Assembly: GCA_019746975.1 (NCBI GenBank)
Contig: JAIERK010000222.1
Coordinates: 1 to 39,062, forward strand
Origin: Candidatus Obscuribacterales bacterium
Lineage (GTDB): Bacteria; Cyanobacteriota; Vampirovibrionia; Obscuribacterales; Obscuribacteraceae
Reading direction: 5' to 3'
Length of the DNA stretch: 39,062 nt
Part shown: positions 15,822-23,687 of the stretch, in pieces
Layout of the letters: every line of letters starts with the position of its first letter
Position numbering within the stretch: the stretch's first letter is position 1
Position numbers and translations under genes: made by a program
Notes under the pieces: generated by a model
The model's database searches: none
What the model was told of the DNA's origin: nothing
Seen by the model: the letters and a program-made list of their open reading frames with translations, nothing else

Positions 15822-16598
15822 CAGTCTCTCTTACGCGTTCTCGACAAAACTATCGGGAACGTTCCCTCTCTCGCTTCGTTCTTCGCTGTCCGAGCGGCCT
15901 CAATGAGACTAGACAAATCCTCGCCGTCGGAAGGCAACCCTGCCACCCCAAAAGATAGTAGCAAATTACGACGATCGATATCAGGAGCAAGTGGAGTAGT
16001 TGTAAGAGCATCCAGGACTCGATTGGCGACAAAAGCCGCCTGAGATGGTCTCGTGTTCGGCAAAACCAGGGCGAAATCCTGCGTTTCGAAGTGCCCGAGC
16101 AAATCAAGCGGTCGCTTGACCAATTCAATCCTCAGCGCCGCTGTGTTAATAGCGCTTGCCGCCAATGGCTCCGCACCAAAGCTCATATCCGTCCGCCTCC
16201 GGTTAATCTCGAACAAGATAAGCGAAATAGGCCAGTTGTACGCCTCGAATCGGTAGAACTCGTACTCGAGGAAATACATCAACCCCTCGAAGGTGTGGAT
16301 TCCAGTGTCGGGTCTGATAAAGTTGTATCTCAGCGCCTGAATCTGTTGTTTCGACTCTCCGAGAAAGTCTAGCGCTCCGCCGCGTGTCGACGCTGGCTCT
16401 TTGATGTCGAGAATACCGCAATAGAGAAAGTTGAAGAGCAAAGGCGCCCACTGCGCCATATCCATTGGGCGGTCGCGCAAGAGATCGGTGAAGGTCCGCT
16501 TCTTCTTGAGCATTTCATAAATCTGCTTCTGCCAATCAAAGTCAAGTGGATGGCCTTTGGACAGCATGAGCTTGAGTTCAGTGTCGCTGAGATTTTTT
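15821..16598 (-). CDS. C-terminal part of a frameshifted DUF4388 gene: linker plus degenerate GGDEF domain
   Basis: In this frame the sequence reads AKNLSDTELKLMLSKGHPLDFDWQ directly after the homopolymer. It continues through a helical region and ends in a GGDEF-like domain: YNWPISLILFEINRRR, then RPLDLLGHFETQDFALVLPNTR. The signature GGDEF position reads ETQDF, so diguanylate cyclase activity is unlikely; it may be a nucleotide-binding or structural relic. No independent start with a good ribosome site is seen near 16598, and the ORF upstream of 16598 in this frame (to 16708) reads as nonsense. This is therefore best viewed as the second half of the gene that starts at 17820. A one-base frame change at the T6 run (16593-16598) would restore one protein of about 665 aa. 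Confidence 0.7.
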
Positions 16599-17820
16599 GC
16601 TTGAGAACAAGCTGCGATTCGTAGACCAGCCCTGCGGCTTCCAGGTGCCGGAGTTGCTCCAAAAGAGCGGTACCTTCCATGATCGACGCTTGCAAAGTCT
16701 TTTCGCAAGAGGTCATATCGGTAAGTTTTTTGGGATGAAACTTATAATCGCCTTTTCGCCAGGTCACGACTTCCTTGATCGCGGCATCGCCTCGTGACGC
16801 CCCGGCTTGAGCATGCTTCGGCGTGCCGTCCACGATATAGATCTGCGCGATGGCAGCATCGGAAATCACTTCCAACATGCCTGTCACCTTGTTCATACCG
16901 ATGTTGGTAAGAACCTCGGACATTTTGACCTTTCGAAGATTGCCTTCCAACGCCGTTGAAGCCGTTTTGGTCATACTGCCGGGCACAGCCGGCGTTTCTG
17001 AATAAAAATCGGGTGGCAGGCTGCCCTGCGGCATCATGGACGCACCGAGCGCTTGCGGGCCGGGCAACGTTTCTTCCGGACCACCACCGCCGCCAAACAC
17101 TGGCGTGCCTCGGAAATAGTCGGGCTGCTGCATTGGTGGCATCGGAACAATTCGATTGTTGCCTGTTGTACCTAGCTGTTGCTGGGCCTGCGGCATGCGA
17201 GTGTTGGAGCCCGGCATCTGCCCGCCTGGACCAGGGACGGCTTGGTACCCGCCCGTCTGCTTGAGTGGCTGTTGCGCGGCATTGGACTGCTGATTGCCGT
17301 AGCCCAAGCGCTGATCGGGCTGCTGTTGGTAAGCGGGATAACCGCCGCTCGAGCTGAACGCCGGACCACCAAATTGAAGTTCTTTATTGGCCGGCGGGAA
17401 AGTCGATTGGCCGGCAGCAGGGTTGTTGCGAGGTGGAACGCTACTTCCGAGATTCACAGGCTGATAGTTGCCCGTGCCGCTCGCACCAGTCGCCGCACCG
17501 CTTTGCGTCTCGAGCATCATCATCACATCCATGATGAGATTGAGATCCGAAGTCTCGAATTTACTTACGAGCTTCGATTGACGACCATCATCTTCCCAGA
17601 GATTCCACAAGGGATGAGGAGTGACCTTATCAAACTTTATTAGCAGGCAGTATGTTTTGTATGTGCCAGGCACGGACCACATCAACTCGACTTCTTGCGG
17701 GCGATTGACTTGAGCCTGCTCATAGACGCTCTTCAGCATAGCCAAATCAGGAAAGACTGACTGTTTCGGCAGCCTGATCTTGCCTGGTTGTTGGTGCTGT
17801 TGTTTGCCTCTGCCAAACAT
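16369..17820 (-). CDS. DUF4388 (PATAN) domain protein, N-terminal part of a frameshifted gene
   Basis: From the ATG at 17820 the product begins MFGRGKQQHQQPGKIRLPK. It has a folded N-terminal region (residues about 20-105), then a long Gln/Gly/Pro-rich linker (about 110-280). A DUF4388 domain follows (about 285-400, LEGNLRKVKMSEVLTNIGMNKVTGMLEV...AQIYIVDGTPKHAQAG). DUF4388 occurs in bacterial signalling proteins, often beside response regulators or c-di-GMP domains. After KQK at about residue 408 the frame becomes low-quality (SATLNSSSCCPKAIHL...) for 75 codons to 16369, while the good reading continues in the frame of the feature ending at 15821. Genuine coding therefore stops near 16599 in this frame. 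A sequencing indel, a real mutation or slippage are all possible. Confidence 0.8.
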   Translation of the reverse strand: MFGRGKQQHQQPGKIRLPKQSVFPDLAMLKSVYEQAQVNRPQEVELMWSVPGTYKTYCLLIKFDKVTPHPLWNLWEDDGRQSKLVSKFETSDLNLIMDVMMMLETQSGAATGASGTGNYQPVNLGSSVPPRNNPAAGQSTFPPANKELQFGGPAFSSSGGYPAYQQQPDQRLGYGNQQSNAAQQPLKQTGGYQAVPGPGGQMPGSNTRMPQAQQQLGTTGNNRIVPMPPMQQPDYFRGTPVFGGGGGPEETLPGPQALGASMMPQGSLPPDFYSETPAVPGSMTKTASTALEGNLRKVKMSEVLTNIGMNKVTGMLEVISDAAIAQIYIVDGTPKHAQAGASRGDAAIKEVVTWRKGDYKFHPKKLTDMTSCEKTLQASIMEGTALLEQLRHLEAAGLVYESQLVLKQKISATLNSSSCCPKAIHLTLIGRSRFMKCSRRSGPSPISCATAQWIWRSGRLCSSTFSIAVFSTSKSQRRHAAER

Positions 17821-18387
17821 TGTGGATTATCCGGTTTCCCCTAGTAAAATTTGAAGCATTACTAGTGTATGTGATCTGCCGTAATTTAGCATAATGGCAA
17901 AGCCTTTTTAGGACAACTATTAAGGTCTGCGCATCATGGAAAGCGGTATGTTTTTTGAATCACAACTACAATTTAGCAAGACTGCTAACGAAGCCATAAC
18001 CTTCATCTGCGGCTACTTCCGGGCGAGCATGAGTGTCTTTGGATACAAGAAGGCTTGTTTTCGCACCGTTGACATGTGCTCGACATGTGTTCTTGCTCAT
18101 AATAAGCGGAATCTCGTCAACAAGCATGTTTTTTTCGTGCGACGCAAGTCGATTGACGCGCTCTCTTGAGACCTGTCTTTCCTTACGCCGCCGACGTTAC
18201 GGTTGTCGAATCACTTCCTGAAGTCCGATCGACGATTAAAATGGTACCAGATACGGGATGTTTTAAAACCGCGTTATGCGGCTCTATAAGCCACATTGGA
18301 CTGCGCTTGTCGAACGACGATAGCCACCTGTTGATGGGATCTTTCGACGAACTCCGATCCACAACCGACACTAAATCCTGTTTTACA
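17821..18387. other. 567-bp interval without a confident gene
   Basis: The interval holds the upstream region of the minus-strand DUF4388 operon and the downstream flank of the cytidylyltransferase. Two plus-strand frames (17936-18169, 77 aa; 18166-18507, 113 aa from TTG) and a minus frame (18183-18434) are open. None has a clear ribosome site or recognisable domain, and two overlap the cytidylyltransferase end in antisense. No RNA gene or terminator was identified. Confidence 0.5.
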
Positions 18388-19119
18388 TCAACGCACGGGG
18401 CGTATCTGATTAACATCGTAGTTAGGAATGACAATTTCTCCAGTGCCCGTCAATCGCATAAGCCCTTCTGCCATCGCGAGATCGCCCTTGCTTTCGACAA
18501 TGATTGAGCGCTCAGCCGGCATGATATACGCATGCGTATCCTCTGTCAAAAAGCTGCCATGTTGCCGAAGATACTGACTCGAAGCCACTGAGATGCATTT
18601 GTTGATCGAATACATTCGACTTGCCGAATTCCACGACGAAGTATTCAGTGCAGCTGGTTTTGTCATCTTCCGATTGCCATCCAGCACCACAAGCGCATCT
18701 CGAGAAACTCTCATCTCGGACACGGTGACTACGGGCGTACCATCGTTGCGCGCTGATACTTCGATCGCCCCGTCGATATCGGACTGGAGCCGAAGCGGGC
18801 ATCCGGCATCAAGCAATACAAAGTAGTCGAAATCGGACAGCACCGTAAGAATGCAAAGCGACGAATCGCCAAATCGCTCTTGCGGACGACCTTCGCCTTG
18901 TTCCATCTCGAAAGTCGGAACATTGAGCGCCTGCGCCTGCGCAATCAGAGCGCTGTCATTAGATGACAGTACGACGTTGTCCACAAGACGTGAGCTTTTC
19001 GCCGCGTCCACAGTCCACCGGAAAAGCGGTTTTCCACTCAGCGTCCGAAGATAGCGTTGCGCCAAAGATCGGCATCCGCTTGTGGACACAACAGCCAAGA
19101 TGCTTTTCCCTTTAATCAC
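18388..19119 (-). CDS. Divergent cytidylyltransferase (CMP-sugar synthetase-like)
   Basis: The protein is about 243 aa if it starts at the GTG at 19119 (VIKGKSILAVVSTSG), matching where family members begin; an upstream GTG at 19179 adds 20 residues. The order of elements is that of CMP-N-acetylneuraminate/CMP-pseudaminate cytidylyltransferases. These are a first strand and P-loop-like turn, then GKPLFRWTVDAAKSSRLVDNVVLSSNDSALIAQAQ, an EGRPQERFGDSS region, and DYFVLLDAGCPLR. The usual PARGGSK loop is replaced by VSTSGCRS, and the QPTSPLR motif by DAGCPLR. The nucleotide or sugar specificity may therefore have changed, or activity may be lost. It would supply an activated sugar to the nearby glycosyltransferases. 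It is transcribed away from the kinase remnant at 19305. Confidence 0.7.
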   Translation of the reverse strand: MIKGKSILAVVSTSGCRSLAQRYLRTLSGKPLFRWTVDAAKSSRLVDNVVLSSNDSALIAQAQALNVPTFEMEQGEGRPQERFGDSSLCILTVLSDFDYFVLLDAGCPLRLQSDIDGAIEVSARNDGTPVVTVSEMRVSRDALVVLDGNRKMTKPAALNTSSWNSASRMYSINKCISVASSQYLRQHGSFLTEDTHAYIMPAERSIIVESKGDLAMAEGLMRLTGTGEIVIPNYDVNQIRPVR

Positions 19120-19304
19120 TGGAATCTCTCTGGAGACAGATGTGTCTTGTGAAGCTCTTTGTCCATATAAAAATATCACTACCTGCTATAAATCGTTTCT
19201 AAAACTACCGTAAACAAGGGGAAAGAGCCCCGCGAAAGCAAAGCCTTGCCTGCTTGGGCATCGGAATTGCCGGGTAATGTATTGGCAACGTACGGATTAA
19301 AGTA

Positions 19305-19604
19305 GTGAGCGATCGCCACAACACTCCTTTTCCTGACATTGCGCTCTGGGGAACAGCCCCCAAAGCCGCGAAGCTAATCGCCGGCCGGTACAAAGTCGAA
19401 GGCCAGCTCGGACAAGGCGGGATGGGATGGGCCGTGTCTACCGATGCCATGATTCCGTTTTGCAACGGTCCGTAGCAGTGAAATTGGTCCACCACGACCT
19501 GGAAGAACAGTAATTCGCCCGATTTCACCAGGAAGCGAAGGCAGCTAGCCAGCTCAGAGGCCTCGAGACCATACTACGAAGCGCCGGCGTCTTGCGGGCA
19601 CATT
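19305..19604 (+). pseudogene. Ser/Thr protein kinase (Hanks-type) N-terminal remnant
   Basis: From a GTG at 19305 the frame reads VSDRHNTPFPDIALWGTAPKA, then IAGRYKVEGQLGQGGMG, the glycine-rich loop of bacterial Ser/Thr kinases. A tandem copy of 5 bp (ggatg-ggatg, about 19420-19430) shifts the frame. Removing it gives GGMGRVYRCHDSVLQRSVAVKLVHHDLEEQ, including the VAVK lysine of subdomain II. An in-frame TAA follows at 19511-19513 where a CAA Gln codon is likely ancestral, then FARFHQEAKAASQL (the subdomain III Glu). Kinase similarity ends near 19555 and the catalytic loop (HRD/DFG) is absent. The gene is therefore frameshifted, stopped and truncated. It lies directly upstream of a phosphatase gene. 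Confidence 0.85.
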
Positions 19605-19662
19605 GATCGGAGCCTCGACCTGCAGTATATTGGCTTATCCTGACTTCGCTGCTGTATGTTGA

Positions 19663-20262
19663 ATGCATATCCGCCACAAAAGCAAATTCGTCGTACTACT
19701 CTGGATTCTATTCGCCACCGCAATCACGGCAGCAATTGCGACGTCGGCAGAACACCTGGCTCTCGACCAATATTACAAAAGCCGCGCGATAATCGCGATA
19801 CCAGAGCGAAGAGAAATTTGTAATTTTGACACGGTTGAACCGTATCTTCTGCGCGGCTCGAGACCCACACCTCATGGCATGCAATGGCTCAAAGAGCACG
19901 GCATAATGACAATCGTAGACCTTAGAGAACAGGATACGCAACCTGTCATCTACGAGGGCGAAGTAGCTCGCGATATGGGTTTTAACTACATCAACTTATC
20001 GGTGCGAAATTGCCCTTCATTAGCGCAGTTGCGGACGTTTGTCGAAGTTGTTTCAAAAGCCAGAGCCGGGGCGGGCAAGGTATTCGTGCACTGCAACTAT
20101 GGTGCCGATCGAACCGGATTTTTTGTGTTCGTCTGGCGTATGGTCGGCGAAAACTGGCGCGCATCAATGGCATTTGAAGAGATGATTGAACACGGTTTTC
20201 TCGTCCATAAGTTATGGCGCGAGGACAAGACCAGCGAACTTTCCAATCCGGCAAACTGGTAA
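19663..20262 (+). CDS. Membrane-anchored dual-specificity/tyrosine phosphatase (Cx5R family)
   Basis: This 199-aa protein has an N-terminal hydrophobic anchor (residues about 8-27) preceded by basic residues, so the catalytic part may face the periplasm or exterior. The domain begins at LLRGSRPTPHGMQWLKEHGIMTIVDLREQD, the usual entry to DSP/Siw14-like phosphatases. The signature is H143-C144-N-Y-G-A-D-R150-T-G: C144 is the nucleophile and R150 binds phosphate. The family removes phosphate from phosphoproteins, phosphoinositides or inositol pyrophosphates; the substrate here is unknown. It follows the kinase pseudogene by about 60 bp on the same strand, and the two may once have been a kinase/phosphatase pair. 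No strong Shine-Dalgarno is visible before the ATG. Confidence 0.85.
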   Translation: MHIRHKSKFVVLLWILFATAITAAIATSAEHLALDQYYKSRAIIAIPERREICNFDTVEPYLLRGSRPTPHGMQWLKEHGIMTIVDLREQDTQPVIYEGEVARDMGFNYINLSVRNCPSLAQLRTFVEVVSKARAGAGKVFVHCNYGADRTGFFVFVWRMVGENWRASMAFEEMIEHGFLVHKLWREDKTSELSNPANW

Positions 20263-20429
20263 CGCAGCTTTTAGAACGAGAAGGATTTGGTTTTCGTGCA
20301 TAGAGCAAAGAGAAGCGCATTCCGCTGGTCGTCGGTGCGCACCGGCCGCCACTCGTCAAAACCTTAGCTACGCCCTGACGCGACTATTCTGGTTTCATTA
20401 AAACGTGGTCTGCGAGATTCGGATTGAAG

Positions 20430-22034
20430 TTAGTCAACCTTGCCCGATGCTACCAACGCCACCTCTTTCGACGATTCCTTCGCCGGTGTTTTTTGCAATA
20501 GTTGGATCATAGTTTGATCAACGCTCCGCCTGGCTATTTCCGTCGTAAGCCAGTGCCTCAGTCGATTAAGCGGCGCAATTCGCGAGCCGGTCAATACCGA
20601 CGCGACGTTGGCCGCTTTCAACATCATCTTTGCTGTAAAAAGACCTGGACGTTTCTTGAGGAGCTTGTACCAGTAGATGAATCGAAATCTGTATGAAAAA
20701 CGATATAGCGTGTCGAAGACCATCGTATCAAAGGTTTTCATCATATAGACCGCATCTTCAATCACCGCATCTGGTGCCTTCTTATAGACTTGCGACTCGC
20801 TGCTCTGCGAAAATCGCGTTGCGGCGAGTTCGTATAAGCCGGCGGTTTGTCGTGCTATTTCTTTGCGTTGAAAATGATGAAGTACGCGAGCTCTAGCTTC
20901 GCGACCCATGCGTGAGCGCAGGTCTTCGTTTTCGATCAGACGCAGCAATGCGTCAGCGATCGCTTGTGGGTCCTTCGGCTCTACAATAATTCCAGATTGC
21001 TCGTGAGTAAGATACTCCTTGGTACCACCGCCTGCGGTACCAACAACAGGACGTCCGCAGGACATCGCTTCCAGGCAGGTATATGGCGAGTTGTCGTAAA
21101 CAGAGGGAACCACACAGATATCAGCAGAACGATAGTAGCCAGGCAAATCGGCCAGCGGCACCCGATTGATGAACTGGATGAACTCTCCTGTACCGTCACG
21201 CGCAATAGTGTTCTTCAGCTTGTGCAGCTCAGACGTTTGCCCCGTCGCATTCTTGGTATCGTCACCAATGACAACGAACTCGACATTTCTGTTCTTCCTC
21301 GTGATCATAGGGATCGCATCTACTAGATACTGAATTCCCTTACGCTCCTCGAGGCGACCGACAAACAAAACTCTGATCTTCTTTGTGTCCGGAAGGAGCC
21401 TAACACCATCCGGACTGAACTGATCAGGGTCAATCGGATTTCTGACGATTTCAATCTTGTCCGACTCGATGTGAAGGTCACCGGCAACGTAATCTCTAAG
21501 ATCAAGACTCGGCGATGTGAGAACATCCGCCGATGTCATCGCGACACGCTCGATCGCAGCTATAAATTCGTGATCGAAAGACGGTGTGACATTATGGAGT
21601 CCTTCTCGGATAAATTTAGAATGCGGCGTGTACAGCCGAATCACGAGAGGCAAGATGCGAGTGAGCGCGGGAAAAAATCCTTCCGCTAGAAGCTCCGGAG
21701 TATCGACTACGTCGAAAGCCTGCTGTTTGTGCAGCTCGAGAAATTTCCGCCACATCGAAACCGAGGCAGACAAAACATAGTGACTGTATGGTATGCAAGC
21801 ATTCATCGAGTCAAAATTTTTCTCGATCCACTCGAGACTGACACGATGTACTTTGACGCCGTCGTCGTCGACAGTTTTGTCATGATCCTTAGACAGCGAT
21901 ACTACTTCGACATGATGCCCAATATCTTTGAGTCCGTGAGCAAGATGACGCGTAAATGTAGCAATACCGCCCCACCCCGTCTCCGGCGGGTACTCGCGTG
22001 ATATCAAACAAACTCGCAATTTCCGTATTGTCAT
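20430..22034 (-). CDS. Family 4 glycosyltransferase (GT-B fold)
   Basis: This 534-aa protein opens LRVCLISREYPPETGWGGIATFTRHLAHGL, the acceptor-side motif of GT4 enzymes. It carries IRVLFVGRLEERKGIQYLVDAIP and PGYYRSADICVVPSVYDNSPYTCLEAMSCGRPVVGTAGGGTKEYL. The latter is the donor-binding E-x7-E region, with the Glu residues in CLEAM and TKEYL. A C-terminal extension of about 110 residues (after ETAGLYE-like helix, RFSQSSESQVYKKAP...) is unusual and partly basic/hydrophobic, perhaps for membrane association. GT4 enzymes transfer a sugar from an NDP- or GDP-donor to a lipid-linked or glycan acceptor in the cytosol. It is 103 bp downstream of the second GT4 gene on the same strand, likely the same operon. 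Confidence 0.9.
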   Translation of the reverse strand: MTIRKLRVCLISREYPPETGWGGIATFTRHLAHGLKDIGHHVEVVSLSKDHDKTVDDDGVKVHRVSLEWIEKNFDSMNACIPYSHYVLSASVSMWRKFLELHKQQAFDVVDTPELLAEGFFPALTRILPLVIRLYTPHSKFIREGLHNVTPSFDHEFIAAIERVAMTSADVLTSPSLDLRDYVAGDLHIESDKIEIVRNPIDPDQFSPDGVRLLPDTKKIRVLFVGRLEERKGIQYLVDAIPMITRKNRNVEFVVIGDDTKNATGQTSELHKLKNTIARDGTGEFIQFINRVPLADLPGYYRSADICVVPSVYDNSPYTCLEAMSCGRPVVGTAGGGTKEYLTHEQSGIIVEPKDPQAIADALLRLIENEDLRSRMGREARARVLHHFQRKEIARQTAGLYELAATRFSQSSESQVYKKAPDAVIEDAVYMMKTFDTMVFDTLYRFSYRFRFIYWYKLLKKRPGLFTAKMMLKAANVASVLTGSRIAPLNRLRHWLTTEIARRSVDQTMIQLLQKTPAKESSKEVALVASGKVD

Positions 22035-22137
22035 TGGCTAATCTTATTACTTGAAAGGAAAGATGTGCTTAATGTCCGCTTATCTGATTCTGGATCGTCT
22101 CCGACAAAGCGCCGAAGAAGCCAACTCCATGGGAATA

Positions 22138-23544
22138 CTAGGTAGACGTTACTAGATTGAGAGAATTATTGTAAAAGACTTCCAGGTCATCGACCATTTC
22201 TTTCATAGTCCGCTGCGGACCAATATTGGACCTCATCGATGGGAGTAACTCTCTCTCATCAACGATGCGCGCCAGCTGAGCCGCAAGGTCATCATGATCG
22301 TTAAGTTGAAAGAGAAGTCCGTTGATACCAGGTTCGATGAGTTCGGCCATGCCGCCCAGATCGGTTGCTATCAATGGTGTCTTCGTAGCCAGCGCCGATT
22401 GCATGACTAACGGCGTGTTTTCATACCAGCGTGATGGAACAACAAGAACATCGAGCTCGGACAATACTTTTCCAAAATCCTCGTTCGGAAATGTCCCGAG
22501 GAAAGAAACAGCATCTTTAGTATTGATATCGGAGAAGGCGAGCTCATGCAATGTCTCCGCGTACTCCGGAAACTGCTCGGGGCTTCCATAGATCTTCAGT
22601 ACGGCCCTATTTGGTTGATTCAAGCGCTGAAAGGCCTTGATAAGAATATCGACACCTTTATGCTCGAATAACGTACCGATGTATCCGATTCGCACACGAG
22701 ACGAAGGAGATTTCTCGCACCAGTCGACTAGCTTACCGGTGTCGATTCCAAACGGAATATGATGGATCAGATCTTCGCGAATGCCATTCTTGATGAATAG
22801 GCGCTTCATAAGCAGCGTCGGCACCGTTATGGCGTCAACAGAGTTGGCGATTTCAGCTAGAATCTCCGGTCGCTCTGCCGTCGCCTTCACCGCCTGCATA
22901 GACTTGGCGTAGAGATACCCTTCATACAATAGATTTTGGCCGAGACTACCAGCCATCTTCGATATGCCTGGAAATCTCTTGCTGATTGCTTCTTTGAACT
23001 CTTGTTTCGGAGGTAGGAGCTTCGGCGTATAACAGGTCAAACAGTTTTTCGCGCCCTCGCCCGGTCCCTCACAAACACTGCCGTCAGGACGCTTGAGCTG
23101 CACGATAGGACAGATGAACCAGAAGTCGGTGGTCGAAAGAATCACTGGCAATCGCCGTGCTTTCGCCTCTTCGATCACGCTGGCTGAAAGGTTCTGCGCG
23201 TGGAGTACGTGGACAAGATCGGGAGAAAACTCTTCGATCAAACTGGCGAATTGCTGGCGCATAGCGGGATGTTGATATTCGTGCGGGAATCTATAGCCTT
23301 TCAAGCGCAATGGCTCTTCCAGCGAAACGACGTCCACACCTTCATAGGTATATCGACGAATCTCTTCTCCTTCGCGATAACGAGCGTCGGTATCCGGAGG
23401 GTTAGCGGTGACGACAAGCACCTGATGACCGCGACGAATAACTTCTTGGGCAATTTTGAGGGTAAGGACCTCTGTTCCGGCGCGATGTTCCGGAAAGAAT
23501 TTGTGTACGGTCATAAGGACCCTGGTCACGCTCGTGTGCCCCAA
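22138..23544 (-). CDS. Family 4 glycosyltransferase with Cys-rich insert
   Basis: This 468-aa GT-B enzyme begins TRVLMTVHKFFPEHRAGTEVLTLKIAQEVIRRGHQVLVVTANP. Its C-terminal half holds IGYIGTLFEHKGVDILIKAF and VVPSRWYENTPLVMQSALATKTPLIATDLGGMAELI, the nucleotide-sugar binding part of GT4. Between the lobes, around residues 145-180, lies a Cys-containing loop (FICPIVQL...CEG...CLTCY). This loop is known from many GT4 proteins of exopolysaccharide clusters and may bind a metal or form a structural site. It acts in the cytosol, probably on a lipid-linked glycan. It sits between the TPR/Q-rich gene (143 bp upstream) and the other GT4 (103 bp downstream). Confidence 0.9.
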   Translation of the reverse strand: MGHTSVTRVLMTVHKFFPEHRAGTEVLTLKIAQEVIRRGHQVLVVTANPPDTDARYREGEEIRRYTYEGVDVVSLEEPLRLKGYRFPHEYQHPAMRQQFASLIEEFSPDLVHVLHAQNLSASVIEEAKARRLPVILSTTDFWFICPIVQLKRPDGSVCEGPGEGAKNCLTCYTPKLLPPKQEFKEAISKRFPGISKMAGSLGQNLLYEGYLYAKSMQAVKATAERPEILAEIANSVDAITVPTLLMKRLFIKNGIREDLIHHIPFGIDTGKLVDWCEKSPSSRVRIGYIGTLFEHKGVDILIKAFQRLNQPNRAVLKIYGSPEQFPEYAETLHELAFSDINTKDAVSFLGTFPNEDFGKVLSELDVLVVPSRWYENTPLVMQSALATKTPLIATDLGGMAELIEPGINGLLFQLNDHDDLAAQLARIVDERELLPSMRSNIGPQRTMKEMVDDLEVFYNNSLNLVTST

Positions 23545-23687
23545 TCAACAATTGGTCTCACTTTCATCGAAGTTATGATACACCAAGCATCCTTTCGCAT
23601 CTGCAGATATGCTCGGCTGAATCAACTAATTCTTAACTTAACCAGCCTGGCAGGCTCAAACCGGATATGCCACTACCAGTGGTGCGA

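Noticed and set aside
16599..16708. N-terminal part of the ORF ending at 15821
   Set aside because: Sequence before the frameshift point is unlike any protein part. The true reading comes from the other frame.
17936..18169. 77-aa plus-strand ORF, and a 113-aa ORF at 18166-18507
   Set aside because: No clear ribosome site or family, and partly antisense to the cytidylyltransferase. Kept only as part of the unexplained interval.
19205..19528. 107-aa minus-strand ORF
   Set aside because: It is antisense to the kinase remnant, whose identity is clear on the plus strand.
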